This document shows positions 1 through 5,255 of a stretch of 6,868 bases of DNA, in pieces. Each line of letters opens with the position of its first letter. The first letter of the stretch is position 1. Source of the stretch: an uncultured Bacteroidales bacterium (GTDB lineage Bacteria > Bacteroidota > Bacteroidia > Bacteroidales > P3). Position numbers and translations under genes: made by a program. The notes under the pieces are model-generated. The model ran no database searches, had not been told where the DNA came from, and was given only the letters and a program-made list of their open reading frames with translations. The DNA lies in NCBI GenBank assembly GCA_937906975.1, contig CALCUN010000044.1, positions 1-6,868 of the forward strand. Direction: 5' to 3'.

Positions 1-131
1 TTAAGTGCAGGGCAGAATATTTTACTGCCCTTATATTGCGACATTATAGTTGTAACAATTCCTCTCCTTACGTTTATAGAATTACTGTCAGTTCCTTTTG
101 GAATAAGAGATTTGTTTATTTTAGGACTCAT
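1..131 (-). CDS. Partial ORF, hypothetical protein, runs off left edge
   Basis: The minus-strand reading frame opens with ATG at 131 and stays open for 43 codons to the left edge, so its C-terminus lies outside the window. It follows the stop of the 89-residue gene by only 15 nt, which fits the tight spacing of this operon. The visible part is basic and polar (begins MSPKINKSLIPKG) with one cysteine near the edge. No domain is recognised. There is no SD before the ATG. The hairpin at 10-30 lies inside this frame. Because only a fragment is visible, it could still be a chance ORF. Confidence 0.45.
   Translation of the reverse strand, partial: MSPKINKSLIPKGTDSNSINVRRGIVTTIMSQYKGSKIFCPAL
10..30. 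repeat. Inverted repeat GGGCAG/CTGCCC
   Basis: A perfect 6-bp inverted repeat (GGGCAG at 10-15, CTGCCC at 25-30) has a 9-nt AT-rich loop. On the minus strand it is followed by TGCACTTAA and not by a T run, and on the plus strand by TTATATT, so it is a poor intrinsic terminator in either direction. It lies within a partial ORF and may be coincidental. Confidence 0.3.
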
Positions 132-146
132 TTCTATTACTTTATT

Positions 147-416
147 TTACAAACTTTTTCTTTTTTGTAAAAAATCCCAATTTAATTTAATGACTTTTCC
201 AAATTTGTATTTTCTTTCTGTAATTGAGATTGGTATTAAACTATCTGAAAGACCTCTATTAAAATGATATATTCCTTTCTTTATCTTTTTCAACCTATCT
301 TTATGCGACATTTCTAATTCTATGTAGTCTTTTGCTTCTTTAAGCGTATCAAATACGTAAGGAAGTCCATCTACTTTGTACCCTGTGAAATAAGGGCTGT
401 GTTTTGTTCTTTTCAT
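147..416 (-). CDS. Hypothetical 89-residue basic protein
   Basis: I do not recognise a family. The protein is rich in lysine and aromatic residues, has no membrane segment and no cysteines, and begins MKRTKHSPYFTGYKVDG. The N-terminal half (residues 9-40, with GYKVDGLPYVFDTLKEAKDY) reads like a short beta-strand pair followed by a helix. The ATG at 416 is preceded by GAATAGTTATG, the same start context used at 5417 and 5742, and by no SD, which supports this start. It begins 13 nt after the stop of the 330-residue membrane protein and is probably cotranscribed with it. A small DNA-binding or virion-associated role is possible but unsupported. Confidence 0.75.
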   Translation of the reverse strand: MKRTKHSPYFTGYKVDGLPYVFDTLKEAKDYIELEMSHKDRLKKIKKGIYHFNRGLSDSLIPISITERKYKFGKVIKLNWDFLQKRKSL

Positions 417-429
417 AACTATTCTAAAT

Positions 430-1422
430 TTATTTGTTCTTTTTTATAAATATTATTGCTACTATCGGAATTGCTAACAACAGAATTGTAGTTAGGTTTA
501 TTCCTTTTGATTTTGTGTTTTTGTTTCCGCCTAAATCAACATCTTTCGTTAAAGGATTCATTGCTAAGCCAAGATTATAACCTTGTTGCCTTAAATTAGC
601 CGAAGACTGATTAGGAGAATCCTTTAAAATATCGTATAAAGCATACAAATTTTGATTGATGTAACTAATTACATCTGTTCCTGTTTGATTTGCTATCTTA
701 GTTGCTTCAAGTAATTGTTTGTTTTCTGCGATGATATTATTTGCTTTTTGGTTAATTGCGTCAATACATATATCACGCCTGCGGTTTCTATTCAAAAAGT
801 CTGTGTATGCTTCTTTCCAACCTTGCTCAACCCCCTCTTTCATTTGCATAGCAGAATTACCGTCTAATTTGTTGAAAGAAATCATATAATCATACTGCAT
901 TTTTAAGATTTCTTGCGGATTCAAAATATACAATAAAACTTGCTCTTTCAATGTAGCAGAACCTGTAATAACAGAATCTATAATCCCTTGATAAAAGCTT
1001 TGAGAAGAGAGTTTTTGTGTTAGTTGCAATTTCTTTTGCTCCTTTGCAGAATTATCTACCGTATTAACTATTGCTTGAACTTCTTTTGGTAATTCAACCC
1101 TTACATAAGTTTTAATTGATTCTATTACCTCTCTAAGTTTTCCATTTACATATAAAGTTGCAAAATTAGTGTAGGAATCGCCATTGTTAATATTTACAAA
1201 AACATAACTATTAACAGTAGGAATAGAGTTTTTAATTTTTTGTAAAGAATATTCAGAATAAGATTCAAATAGCCATTTTCCTGTTTCCTTGAAATCTCCT
1301 GCACCACTGAATTTTGAGAAATACTTATAATAAGGTAATTTATAAGGTACAAGCGTTCCAATAGGTTCAAAATTCACTTGTAAATTAAGTTGCTTTATTG
1401 GTGTTTTTATAACTTTTGCCAT
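430..1422 (-). CDS. Tail-anchored 330-residue membrane protein, putative virion component
   Basis: The function is not recognised. The protein is mostly soluble and polar with one hydrophobic segment at the extreme C-terminus (about residues 308-326, TTILLLAIPIVAIIFI) followed by KKNK, the layout of a tail-anchored protein. The N-terminal third is rich in Tyr, Phe and Val and looks beta-rich. The middle (about 105-275) is Gln/Asn/Lys-rich and likely helical. There is no N-terminal signal peptide. Its start overlaps the last 16 nt of the metalloprotease-like gene, so the two are probably translationally coupled. It is the third protein in a row with a C-terminal anchor. This suggests that the three act together in a membrane, either the virion membrane or the host envelope during assembly or lysis. 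That role is inference from context. Confidence 0.85.
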   Translation of the reverse strand: MAKVIKTPIKQLNLQVNFEPIGTLVPYKLPYYKYFSKFSGAGDFKETGKWLFESYSEYSLQKIKNSIPTVNSYVFVNINNGDSYTNFATLYVNGKLREVIESIKTYVRVELPKEVQAIVNTVDNSAKEQKKLQLTQKLSSQSFYQGIIDSVITGSATLKEQVLLYILNPQEILKMQYDYMISFNKLDGNSAMQMKEGVEQGWKEAYTDFLNRNRRRDICIDAINQKANNIIAENKQLLEATKIANQTGTDVISYINQNLYALYDILKDSPNQSSANLRQQGYNLGLAMNPLTKDVDLGGNKNTKSKGINLTTILLLAIPIVAIIFIKKNK

Positions 1423-2336
1423 AACACAATAAGAATTAAAATGTAAATAACTGCATAAATTTTATAAGTGTTAGAGTATTTAATTTTGTCTATTAGACTT
1501 AGACTTTCCCAATAATCTTCAAGACTTTCTGTTAAATAATCAACTCTATTTTCAAACCAAGCAGGAATAGTCCAACCACTTTTAGACCAAAATTTAACAC
1601 TTCCTTGTTCTGCTGATATTTGCGATACATTATCAAACCATTTAGGAGAGATAGAAACTATCTGTGCAATAGTTAAGAATGTTTTATAGGCAAGTCCATT
1701 TGGATTTGCAGGACCAGCACTTGCAAGCTGATACAATTCTGTGAGATTTCCACCACAACGCAAGAACTCATCATATATAACTGCGTCTGCACACTGTGTT
1801 ACGATGTCTTCTTGTTCTGTAATAGAATAATCATCAAAATACTGCGTTCTATTCTTCCAAGTTTGATAAAGATTATAAGCACTTATTCCAAGTTTGATTG
1901 CTCCACCTATAATTGTAATTGCACTTCCTACCCAATAAGCGTAACAATCTTTGTTTAAAGCTTCTCTTAATCGTTTAGCAGGTTCGCTCTCGTTCGCTTT
2001 TTCGTCCCAATGCAATAAATATTCTATTAAGTTTGCTTTCCTTAACAAATTATCAGGAGTATTATTCACATTGCAAAAGATTGTTCTAACTATTTCTGCT
2101 CTACGTTGTGGAGTATCAGCTTGTGAAAGGTATTCATCTACTGCATAGCAATCAGCTTTGATTTCATCAATAGACTTATTAGCATAATGACCTTGCTCGT
2201 GAAGCAATATTATTGCTTTTTCGTATTCATCAAGATGTTTCCATTTATCTTTGTTTATGAATATTTCGCCTGTTTCAATATTGACCATAGCAGGAGAACC
2301 ACGCAAAGAAGCATCAGAAGCATATATGTAAGTCAT
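1407..2336 (-). CDS. Membrane-anchored HExxH zinc metallopeptidase-like protein
   Basis: An N-terminal zincin-like domain is visible. Residues 46-50 are HEQGH (zinc-binding HExxH) in a helix preceded by AIILL, followed by E58-I-K-A-D62, a pattern like the ExxAD third-ligand helix of gluzincin-type peptidases. The segment before it (MVNIETGEIFINKD, 17-30) resembles the edge strand that precedes such helices. A Gly-rich hydrophobic stretch at about 132-156 may enter a membrane. Residues 292-307 (KIYAVIYILILIVLW) form a clear C-terminal membrane anchor. The start at 2336 lies 2 nt after the stop of the 120-residue gene (TAATTATG), indicating coupling. Likely roles are processing of virion proteins, or opening the peptide part of the cell wall at entry or exit. 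The substrate cannot be read from the sequence. HExxH alone can occur by chance, but the flanking pattern makes a real zincin likely. Confidence 0.8.
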   Translation of the reverse strand: MTYIYASDASLRGSPAMVNIETGEIFINKDKWKHLDEYEKAIILLHEQGHYANKSIDEIKADCYAVDEYLSQADTPQRRAEIVRTIFCNVNNTPDNLLRKANLIEYLLHWDEKANESEPAKRLREALNKDCYAYWVGSAITIIGGAIKLGISAYNLYQTWKNRTQYFDDYSITEQEDIVTQCADAVIYDEFLRCGGNLTELYQLASAGPANPNGLAYKTFLTIAQIVSISPKWFDNVSQISAEQGSVKFWSKSGWTIPAWFENRVDYLTESLEDYWESLSLIDKIKYSNTYKIYAVIYILILIVLWQKL

Positions 2337-2338
2337 AA

Positions 2339-2701
2339 TTATTTCTTTTTCATTAAGAAAATAACCAAAATAACAACAAGAACAGCACCTAATAAAAGAA
2401 CGCCTGTACTCATACTGCTTTTTTGATTTGTATCAACAACCTGAGTTCCTCGATTAAACCAACCTCCAATAAGATTGGTTGTAGAGTCTATAACACTGCT
2501 TAATCCTCCAAAAATAGAGTCTAAAACTCCTACTGCTTTATTACCTGTATTTCCTGTGTTACCTGTATTGGTATTATTATATTTTGCAATTGTTGCAATT
2601 TGTTCAGGCGTTAAACCGTAAGTGTTACCTGTAACACTCGCAATTGGCGGTTCAGTGAAAGCAACTATCGGACTTGTAAGATTTAATTTTCTATGTAACA
2701 T
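2339..2701 (-). CDS. Small tail-anchored membrane protein with NTG repeats
   Basis: This 120-residue protein has no recognised family. The N-terminal half is polar, with a short NTGNTGNTGN repeat at about residues 44-53 that looks like a flexible linker. Residues about 57-83 (VLDSIFGGLSSVIDSTTNLI) look like an amphipathic glycine-containing helix. Residues about 99-117 (TGVLLLGAVLVVILVIFLM) are a strong membrane segment followed by KKK, so most of the protein should lie on one side of a membrane. It is the first gene after the terminator that follows the coat-protein candidate, and is probably reached by read-through. The start is preceded by the A-rich leader TTAAAACAAAAAACAAAAAA with no SD. 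It could be a minor virion membrane protein or a holin-like protein. Confidence 0.8.
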   Translation of the reverse strand: MLHRKLNLTSPIVAFTEPPIASVTGNTYGLTPEQIATIAKYNNTNTGNTGNTGNKAVGVLDSIFGGLSSVIDSTTNLIGGWFNRGTQVVDTNQKSSMSTGVLLLGAVLVVILVIFLMKKK

Positions 2702-2721
2702 ATTTTTTTGTTTTTTGTTTT

Positions 2722-2754
2722 AACAAAAAGGGCAGGCGTTAAACTCGCCCGCCC
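2722..2754 (-). terminator. Intrinsic terminator after the coat-protein candidate
   Basis: On the minus strand, GGGCGGGCG (2754-2746), a 7-nt loop and CGCCTGCCC (2738-2730) form a 9-bp, very GC-rich stem with one G-U wobble, followed directly by TTTTTGTT (2729-2722). In such an AT-rich window this stem is conspicuous. It sits 34 nt after the stop of the 199-residue gene and just before the membrane-protein trio, so it should end most coat-protein transcripts and let a fraction read through. Confidence 0.88.
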
Positions 2755-2788
2755 CTAAATTTAATTATCTTGACACAATACACCTTTC

Positions 2789-3388
2789 TTATTGTAATTC
2801 TTCAAACACGAGTGTGATGTTTACTGTTTCACCTGCTCCTATTACCCAAGACATAAAAGTATCTGCCTGTAAGATAAGAGATGTAGGGATTACAACCTTA
2901 TTAACATTGAAGTTAGTAGGTAACGCATAACGAGTTGTCTCGATATAGTCAGCTGTCAATGATTGTACAGGAGAAATAGTTTGGAATGATATTGGATTGC
3001 CAAACTGTCCTTGTGTTGTAGAAGTAGCGATAATTTCTTTAATAATGTAACCGCCACTTTTCAAGTAAGATTTTAAAGTTTCGATACTGAATTTAGGATT
3101 AGAAGCTCTACTTACTATACATTCCACACCCTCAGCGTCAGCATCAGGAATTTCAAGTCCTTTTCCCTCTGTAAATACAGGAGAAACACCGTCTGTTAAG
3201 ATTGCGTCAATATCAGAGAAACCAAAGTTTCTTAACGCTTTAACATTCCCATTTGTAAGAACAGGATTTTCGTCTGCGTCTATTGCTATTGCTTGCGTGT
3301 CTATGATACCTTGAAACAAGCAAACATTTTTATTCACATTACCTTTGTTGGTAACAGAAAAGCTGTAAGATTTATTCATTGCTCCCAT
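2789..3388 (-). CDS. Candidate major capsid/coat protein, beta-rich, 199 residues
   Basis: No family is confidently recognised. The composition is that of a soluble beta-sandwich: alternating hydrophobic strands (such as YSFSVTNKG near the N-terminus and ETVNITLVFEE at the C-terminus), many Gly/Asn/Thr turns, one short helix (about 99-110, IETLKSYLKSGG), no membrane segment and no signal peptide. Expression features suggest an abundant product. It has the only perfect SD in the window and an intrinsic terminator 34 nt downstream. Its neighbours are small membrane proteins. I therefore infer a coat protein. At 199 residues it fits a single jelly roll and is shorter than usual double-jelly-roll capsid proteins (roughly 250-400). 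A spike or another abundant virion protein is the main alternative. The ATG at 3388 is chosen over an in-frame ATG three codons later because the SD spacing is ideal. Confidence 0.85.
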   Translation of the reverse strand: MGAMNKSYSFSVTNKGNVNKNVCLFQGIIDTQAIAIDADENPVLTNGNVKALRNFGFSDIDAILTDGVSPVFTEGKGLEIPDADAEGVECIVSRASNPKFSIETLKSYLKSGGYIIKEIIATSTTQGQFGNPISFQTISPVQSLTADYIETTRYALPTNFNVNKVVIPTSLILQADTFMSWVIGAGETVNITLVFEELQ

Positions 3389-3402
3389 ATTGTCCCTCCT
3401 TA
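3389..3402 (-). promoter_or_regulatory. Strong Shine-Dalgarno for the coat-protein candidate
   Basis: The minus strand reads TAAGGAGGGACAAT and then ATG at 3388. GGAGG is 6 nt from the start codon, and the SD merges with the TAA stop of the upstream 53-residue gene, so termination there can feed initiation here. I checked the upstream region of every other start visible in the window and found none with a comparable GGAGG. Confidence 0.88.
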
Positions 3403-3561
3403 TTTTATGTTAGGGTTATCAACTGGTAATTTTCCTGCAAACTGTGCTTTTGTTGTAGCGTCAGATGCTTCTTTCTTAAATTTTAGTTCATAGATTGCCC
3501 AAGCTCCTAAAACTGCTCCTATTAAAGCAATCCACATTACATTTTTTCTTAGAATGTCCAT
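3400..3561 (-). CDS. 53-residue single-pass membrane protein
   Basis: This small gene starts with ATG at 3561 (MDILRKNVMWIALIGAV) and ends at a TAA that is part of the next gene's SD. Residues about 8-24 (VMWIALIGAVLGAWAIY) form one membrane helix with basic residues before it (RK). The tail is polar and charged (ELKFKKEASDATT, then LPVDNPNIK). The start is preceded by TTAAAACAAAAAATAAA, an A-rich leader shared with the 120-residue gene. Its position directly before the coat candidate, with an 11-nt gap, suggests a small virion membrane protein or assembly factor. No homolog is recognised, and the call rests on the reading frame, the membrane helix and the spacing. Confidence 0.75.
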   Translation of the reverse strand: MDILRKNVMWIALIGAVLGAWAIYELKFKKEASDATTKAQFAGKLPVDNPNIK

Positions 3562-3597
3562 TTTATTTTTTGTTTTAATTGGTTTATAATCTATTTT

Positions 3598-3804
3598 TTA
3601 AAATTTACATTTGTAATAAGTCTTTAACCATTTCTTGTAATCCTTAGCGTGATTTGCCAAAGTATCAAGAGTTGTACCAATTTTCTTGTCAGTACTTCTT
3701 ATATGTGTCAATTCCTTGTACTTTCGCATATATTCTTTTGAAAGATTTTTAAGAAAATTTTTAAATTCTTTTTCTTTTTGTGCGTCTGTTATCTTTTCAG
3801 CCAT
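3598..3804 (-). CDS. Lysine-rich 68-residue helical protein
   Basis: A short, strongly basic, probably all-helical protein (begins MAEKITDAQKEKEFKNFLK, ends near WLKTYYKCKF) with no membrane segment and one cysteine. It is the first gene after the strong terminator at 3855-3885, so it probably opens the virion transcription unit. An out-of-frame ATG 8 nt upstream gives only seven codons, so 3804 is the best start. The basic helices could bind nucleic acid (a packaging or condensing protein, or a regulator), but no motif such as a helix-turn-helix is clear. The function is unknown. Confidence 0.72.
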   Translation of the reverse strand: MAEKITDAQKEKEFKNFLKNLSKEYMRKYKELTHIRSTDKKIGTTLDTLANHAKDYKKWLKTYYKCKF

Positions 3805-3811
3805 AAATCCA

Positions 3812-3840
3812 TAAATATTTTGTTAAAAAACTTAATGCAA
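3812..3840 (-). promoter_or_regulatory. Possible promoter for the virion operon
   Basis: On the minus strand, just after the terminator, TTGCAT (3840-3835) is followed by a 17-nt spacer and TATTTA (3817-3812). TATTTATG (3817-3810) also resembles the Bacteroidetes -7 element TAnnTTTG with one mismatch. Transcription would start almost at the ATG at 3804, giving a very short or absent leader. A promoter is expected here because a strong terminator lies upstream, but the region is so AT-rich that chance matches are likely. Confidence 0.35.
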
Positions 3841-3854
3841 CAAAAATACAATAC

Positions 3855-3885
3855 AAAAAAAGCGAGCATCTATAAAAATGCTCGC
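3855..3885 (-). terminator. Intrinsic terminator ending the replication/metabolism block
   Basis: On the minus strand, GCGAGCAT (3885-3878), an 8-nt loop and ATGCTCGC (3869-3862) form a perfect 8-bp stem followed by seven T's (3861-3855). This is a textbook Rho-independent terminator. It lies 42 nt beyond the stop of the small membrane protein and upstream of the virion genes, dividing the window into two transcription units. Confidence 0.9.
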
Positions 3886-3894
3886 AAATGTGTG

Positions 3895-3924
3895 ATAATG
3901 CTTAATAATGCTTAATAATGCTTT
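3895..3924. repeat. 10-bp tandem repeat, about three copies
   Basis: The unit ATAATGCTTA is repeated in direct tandem with a 10-bp period: two exact copies at 3895-3914 and a third that runs as ATAATGCTTT at 3915-3924. It lies between the stop of the membrane protein (3928) and the terminator stem. A period near one helical turn could mean protein binding on one face of the DNA, as at an operator or origin iterons, but three short copies may also be a slippage product. Confidence 0.6.
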
Positions 3925-3927
3925 GTT

Positions 3928-4197
3928 TTAGTATAGATAAACTAAAAATAACACTGCATAACCAACACCCAATGCGTCAAAAAGAACGTCTTTTAACGAC
4001 TGCTTAAATGTGTTTACTCTCTTAATAAGAATATCTAAATATTCTTTTGCTAACGCAACAACAGTTGCTACGATTACTGCATTACCTATATTGTCTAAAA
4101 TAGGAGAAAAAGTAAACACAATAACGGCACAAGCCAAGAAATGCAAAACACCGTCTAATCCAACAAAGTTTTTAATACTTTTAAAAATTTTCATCAT
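3928..4197 (-). CDS. Small multi-pass membrane protein, YfiM/VanZ-like pattern
   Basis: The 89 residues hold about three hydrophobic segments (roughly 17-31, 37-50 and 74-88) between charged loops. Conserved-looking residues are D15-x-x-L-H19-F, K51-E-x-x-D55 and D70-x-x-x-D74-x-x-G. This arrangement resembles small phage and bacterial membrane proteins of the YfiM/VanZ-like type (DK-LHF, KE-x-x-D and D-x-x-D-x-x-G blocks). The resemblance is from memory and was not tested. The role is unknown. In phages such proteins are often found near lysis genes, so a holin-like or envelope-modifying function is possible. It is the last gene before the terminator. Two ATGs stand in tandem at the start (MMK), and the exact one used does not matter much. 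Confidence 0.75.
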   Translation of the reverse strand: MMKIFKSIKNFVGLDGVLHFLACAVIVFTFSPILDNIGNAVIVATVVALAKEYLDILIKRVNTFKQSLKDVLFDALGVGYAVLFLVYLY

Positions 4198-4265
4198 AAT
4201 AATACATTTTTTAAGGTTAATAATTATTCATTTTTTTCTTTGTTTTATTTTAATAATTCTTTGAT

Positions 4266-4421
4266 TTATTTAATTTTTTCTTCGTTTTTTTCGGGTGCTT
4301 CGATAGTGTATTTACTTCCTCCGTATTCAAACCTTATTTCACGGAGATTCAATTCTTTCATTTTTTGCTTAAAGAAAGTGAAAACATCTTCTATTGTCAT
4401 TATGTAATAGGAATCTTTCAT
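4266..4421 (-). CDS. Hypothetical 51-residue acidic/basic protein
   Basis: A short frame from ATG at 4421 to TAA at 4266 encodes MKDSYYIMTIEDVFTFFKQK and onward to a charged C-terminus (APEKNEEKIK). Residues 9-26 look like one amphipathic helix, followed by a short beta pair (EIRFEYGGSKYTIEA). There is no membrane segment. It begins 4 nt after the stop of the frameshifted PAPS-reductase tail, typical operon spacing, which supports it as a real gene. No family is recognised. Confidence 0.65.
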   Translation of the reverse strand: MKDSYYIMTIEDVFTFFKQKMKELNLREIRFEYGGSKYTIEAPEKNEEKIK

Positions 4422-4425
4422 AATA

Positions 4426-4572
4426 TTAAAATTTTATTTCTAATTGTTTTTTAATTTCCATATAATCCTTTATACTTTTTTTAGACAGCCACCATTCAAA
4501 ATATTCTTCGGCTGTTTGAAACATTTTTTTATCTTTTTTATCAATAAATTTTTGTAAATTATTGAGTAATGT
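4426..4572 (-). CDS. Out-of-frame C-terminal tail of the PAPS-reductase-like protein
   Basis: From the poly-A run onward, 48 codons in the +1 frame encode TLLNNLQKFIDKKDKK followed by a helical, aromatic stretch (AEEYFEWWLSKKSIKDY) and a charged end. Read on its own, this frame could start at an ATG at 4629 (67 residues), but that start lies 71 nt inside the upstream gene, has no SD, and its first residues are low-complexity Lys/Asn. Joined to the upstream frame at the A run, it gives a single 275-residue protein. From memory, this kind of Trp-rich helical tail is normal for phage PAPS-reductase-like proteins. I therefore read it as the displaced C-terminus, through a real frameshift, transcriptional slippage or a homopolymer sequencing error. 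Confidence 0.65.
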   Translation of the reverse strand, partial: TLLNNLQKFIDKKDKKMFQTAEEYFEWWLSKKSIKDYMEIKKQLEIKF

Positions 4573-5254
4573 TTTTTTTTGCTTTCGGGTATTTTTTACA
4601 ATGTTCTTCAAGTTCTTTTTTATTAGCAAAAGGGCAAAAAATACAGCCTACTCTACTTTGCTTATCATAGCAAGGATTTTTAGGCACATTAAACTCTCTC
4701 AGGATTTCCCAAACTTCCTCTTCGGTAAATTCTAATATAGGTCTAATTCTAACACGGTCTTTTCCTTTAATACATTCAAGTTTTATCATTTCTTTTTCTT
4801 GATAAGCTCTGCTTCGTTTTGCATTTCGAGATTGTAAAACTACTGAACTATACTTACTTCTCTTTACACTCTCTTGTTTTCTCTCTCCTGTTAAAACAAC
4901 CATTCCTGCACCTGCTTGCTCTTTGAGTATAGCACAACAGTAACGCATTATTCTTGTTGGCAAACCTTTTTTTGATACTAACTTATAGAAGTTTTCTTTG
5001 GGATTAAGGAACTTCACTTTGGGATAATTTTTTCTTATGAAATGAATATTATCTGGAAGTTCGTTTGTTGTATTTGAAAAATACGCTTTAAATTTTACTT
5101 TTGAAAGCTCTGCAATTAAATATAATAATTGACTATCCTTGCCCCCAGAAAAAGCAAGAAAGAATCCCTCATCACTTAACTGCAATGCCAATTTTTCATA
5201 GTGTTGTAGCAATTTTATTGCTTTGTCTATTTTATTTTGTGTTGCTTTTTTCAT
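4559..5254 (-). CDS. PAPS-reductase/DndC-like ATP-pyrophosphatase, frame broken near 3' end
   Basis: This is an adenine-nucleotide alpha-hydrolase fold enzyme of the phosphoadenosine phosphosulfate reductase family. The PP-loop SGGKDS is at residues 36-41, LPTRIMRYCC with C106-C107 follows, then LTGERKQESVKRS (121-133), RPILEFTEEEVWEIL (171-185), C195, and the GCIFCPF pair C204/C207. The cysteines resemble those of family members that carry an Fe-S cluster, such as DndC. Such proteins activate a substrate with ATP for sulfur chemistry. Phage copies are common, but their substrates are mostly unknown. The in-frame product ends at 231 residues, 4 codons after nine A's (4580-4572), whereas the +1 frame continues for 48 residues. 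The start at 5254 lies 1 nt after the stop of the four-cysteine gene, indicating coupling. No dnd partners are visible, so DNA phosphorothioation is not claimed. Confidence 0.9.
   Translation of the reverse strand: MKKATQNKIDKAIKLLQHYEKLALQLSDEGFFLAFSGGKDSQLLYLIAELSKVKFKAYFSNTTNELPDNIHFIRKNYPKVKFLNPKENFYKLVSKKGLPTRIMRYCCAILKEQAGAGMVVLTGERKQESVKRSKYSSVVLQSRNAKRSRAYQEKEMIKLECIKGKDRVRIRPILEFTEEEVWEILREFNVPKNPCYDKQSRVGCIFCPFANKKELEEHCKKYPKAKKNITQ
4572..4580 (-). other. A9 homopolymer, likely frameshift or slippage site
   Basis: Nine consecutive A's on the coding strand (GC, A9, C) lie where the PAPS-reductase frame ends and its apparent tail continues. Removing one A, or slipping by +1 or -2, joins the two frames. 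Runs of this length are known sites of transcriptional slippage and of sequencing error. Confidence 0.75.
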
Positions 5255-5255
5255 T

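Noticed and set aside
10..30. Terminator at the left edge
   Set aside because: The stem is only 6 bp, has no T run on the minus strand and only a weak one on the plus strand, and lies in an open reading frame.
60..76. SD-like AAGGAGAGG on the minus strand inside the left partial ORF
   Set aside because: The nearest in-frame ATG downstream is about 19 nt away, too far, and the bases are explained as codons for Val-Arg-Arg-Gly.
1951..2426. Two plus-strand ORFs (1951-2148, 2187-2426)
   Set aside because: They lie opposite the 309- and 120-residue genes, have no start context, and translate to low-complexity Phe/Ser/Ile/Thr-rich sequence typical of antisense shadows.
3293..3493. Plus-strand ORF of 66 residues
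   Set aside because: It is antisense to the coat candidate, its SD and the 53-residue gene, which have far better coding support.
4010..4264. Plus-strand ORF of 84 residues with hydrophobic end
   Set aside because: It is the shadow of the small membrane protein gene. The hydrophobic C-terminus comes from AT-rich noncoding sequence.
4426..4629. Independent 67-residue gene starting at 4629
   Set aside because: The start lies deep inside the PAPS-reductase frame without a ribosome site. The sequence is better explained as the enzyme's tail after a frameshift.
4559..5254. DNA phosphorothioation (Dnd) system
   Set aside because: Only the DndC-like family is present, and no DndA, B, D or E or restriction partners are in the window. 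Phage PAPS-reductase-like proteins are common without them.
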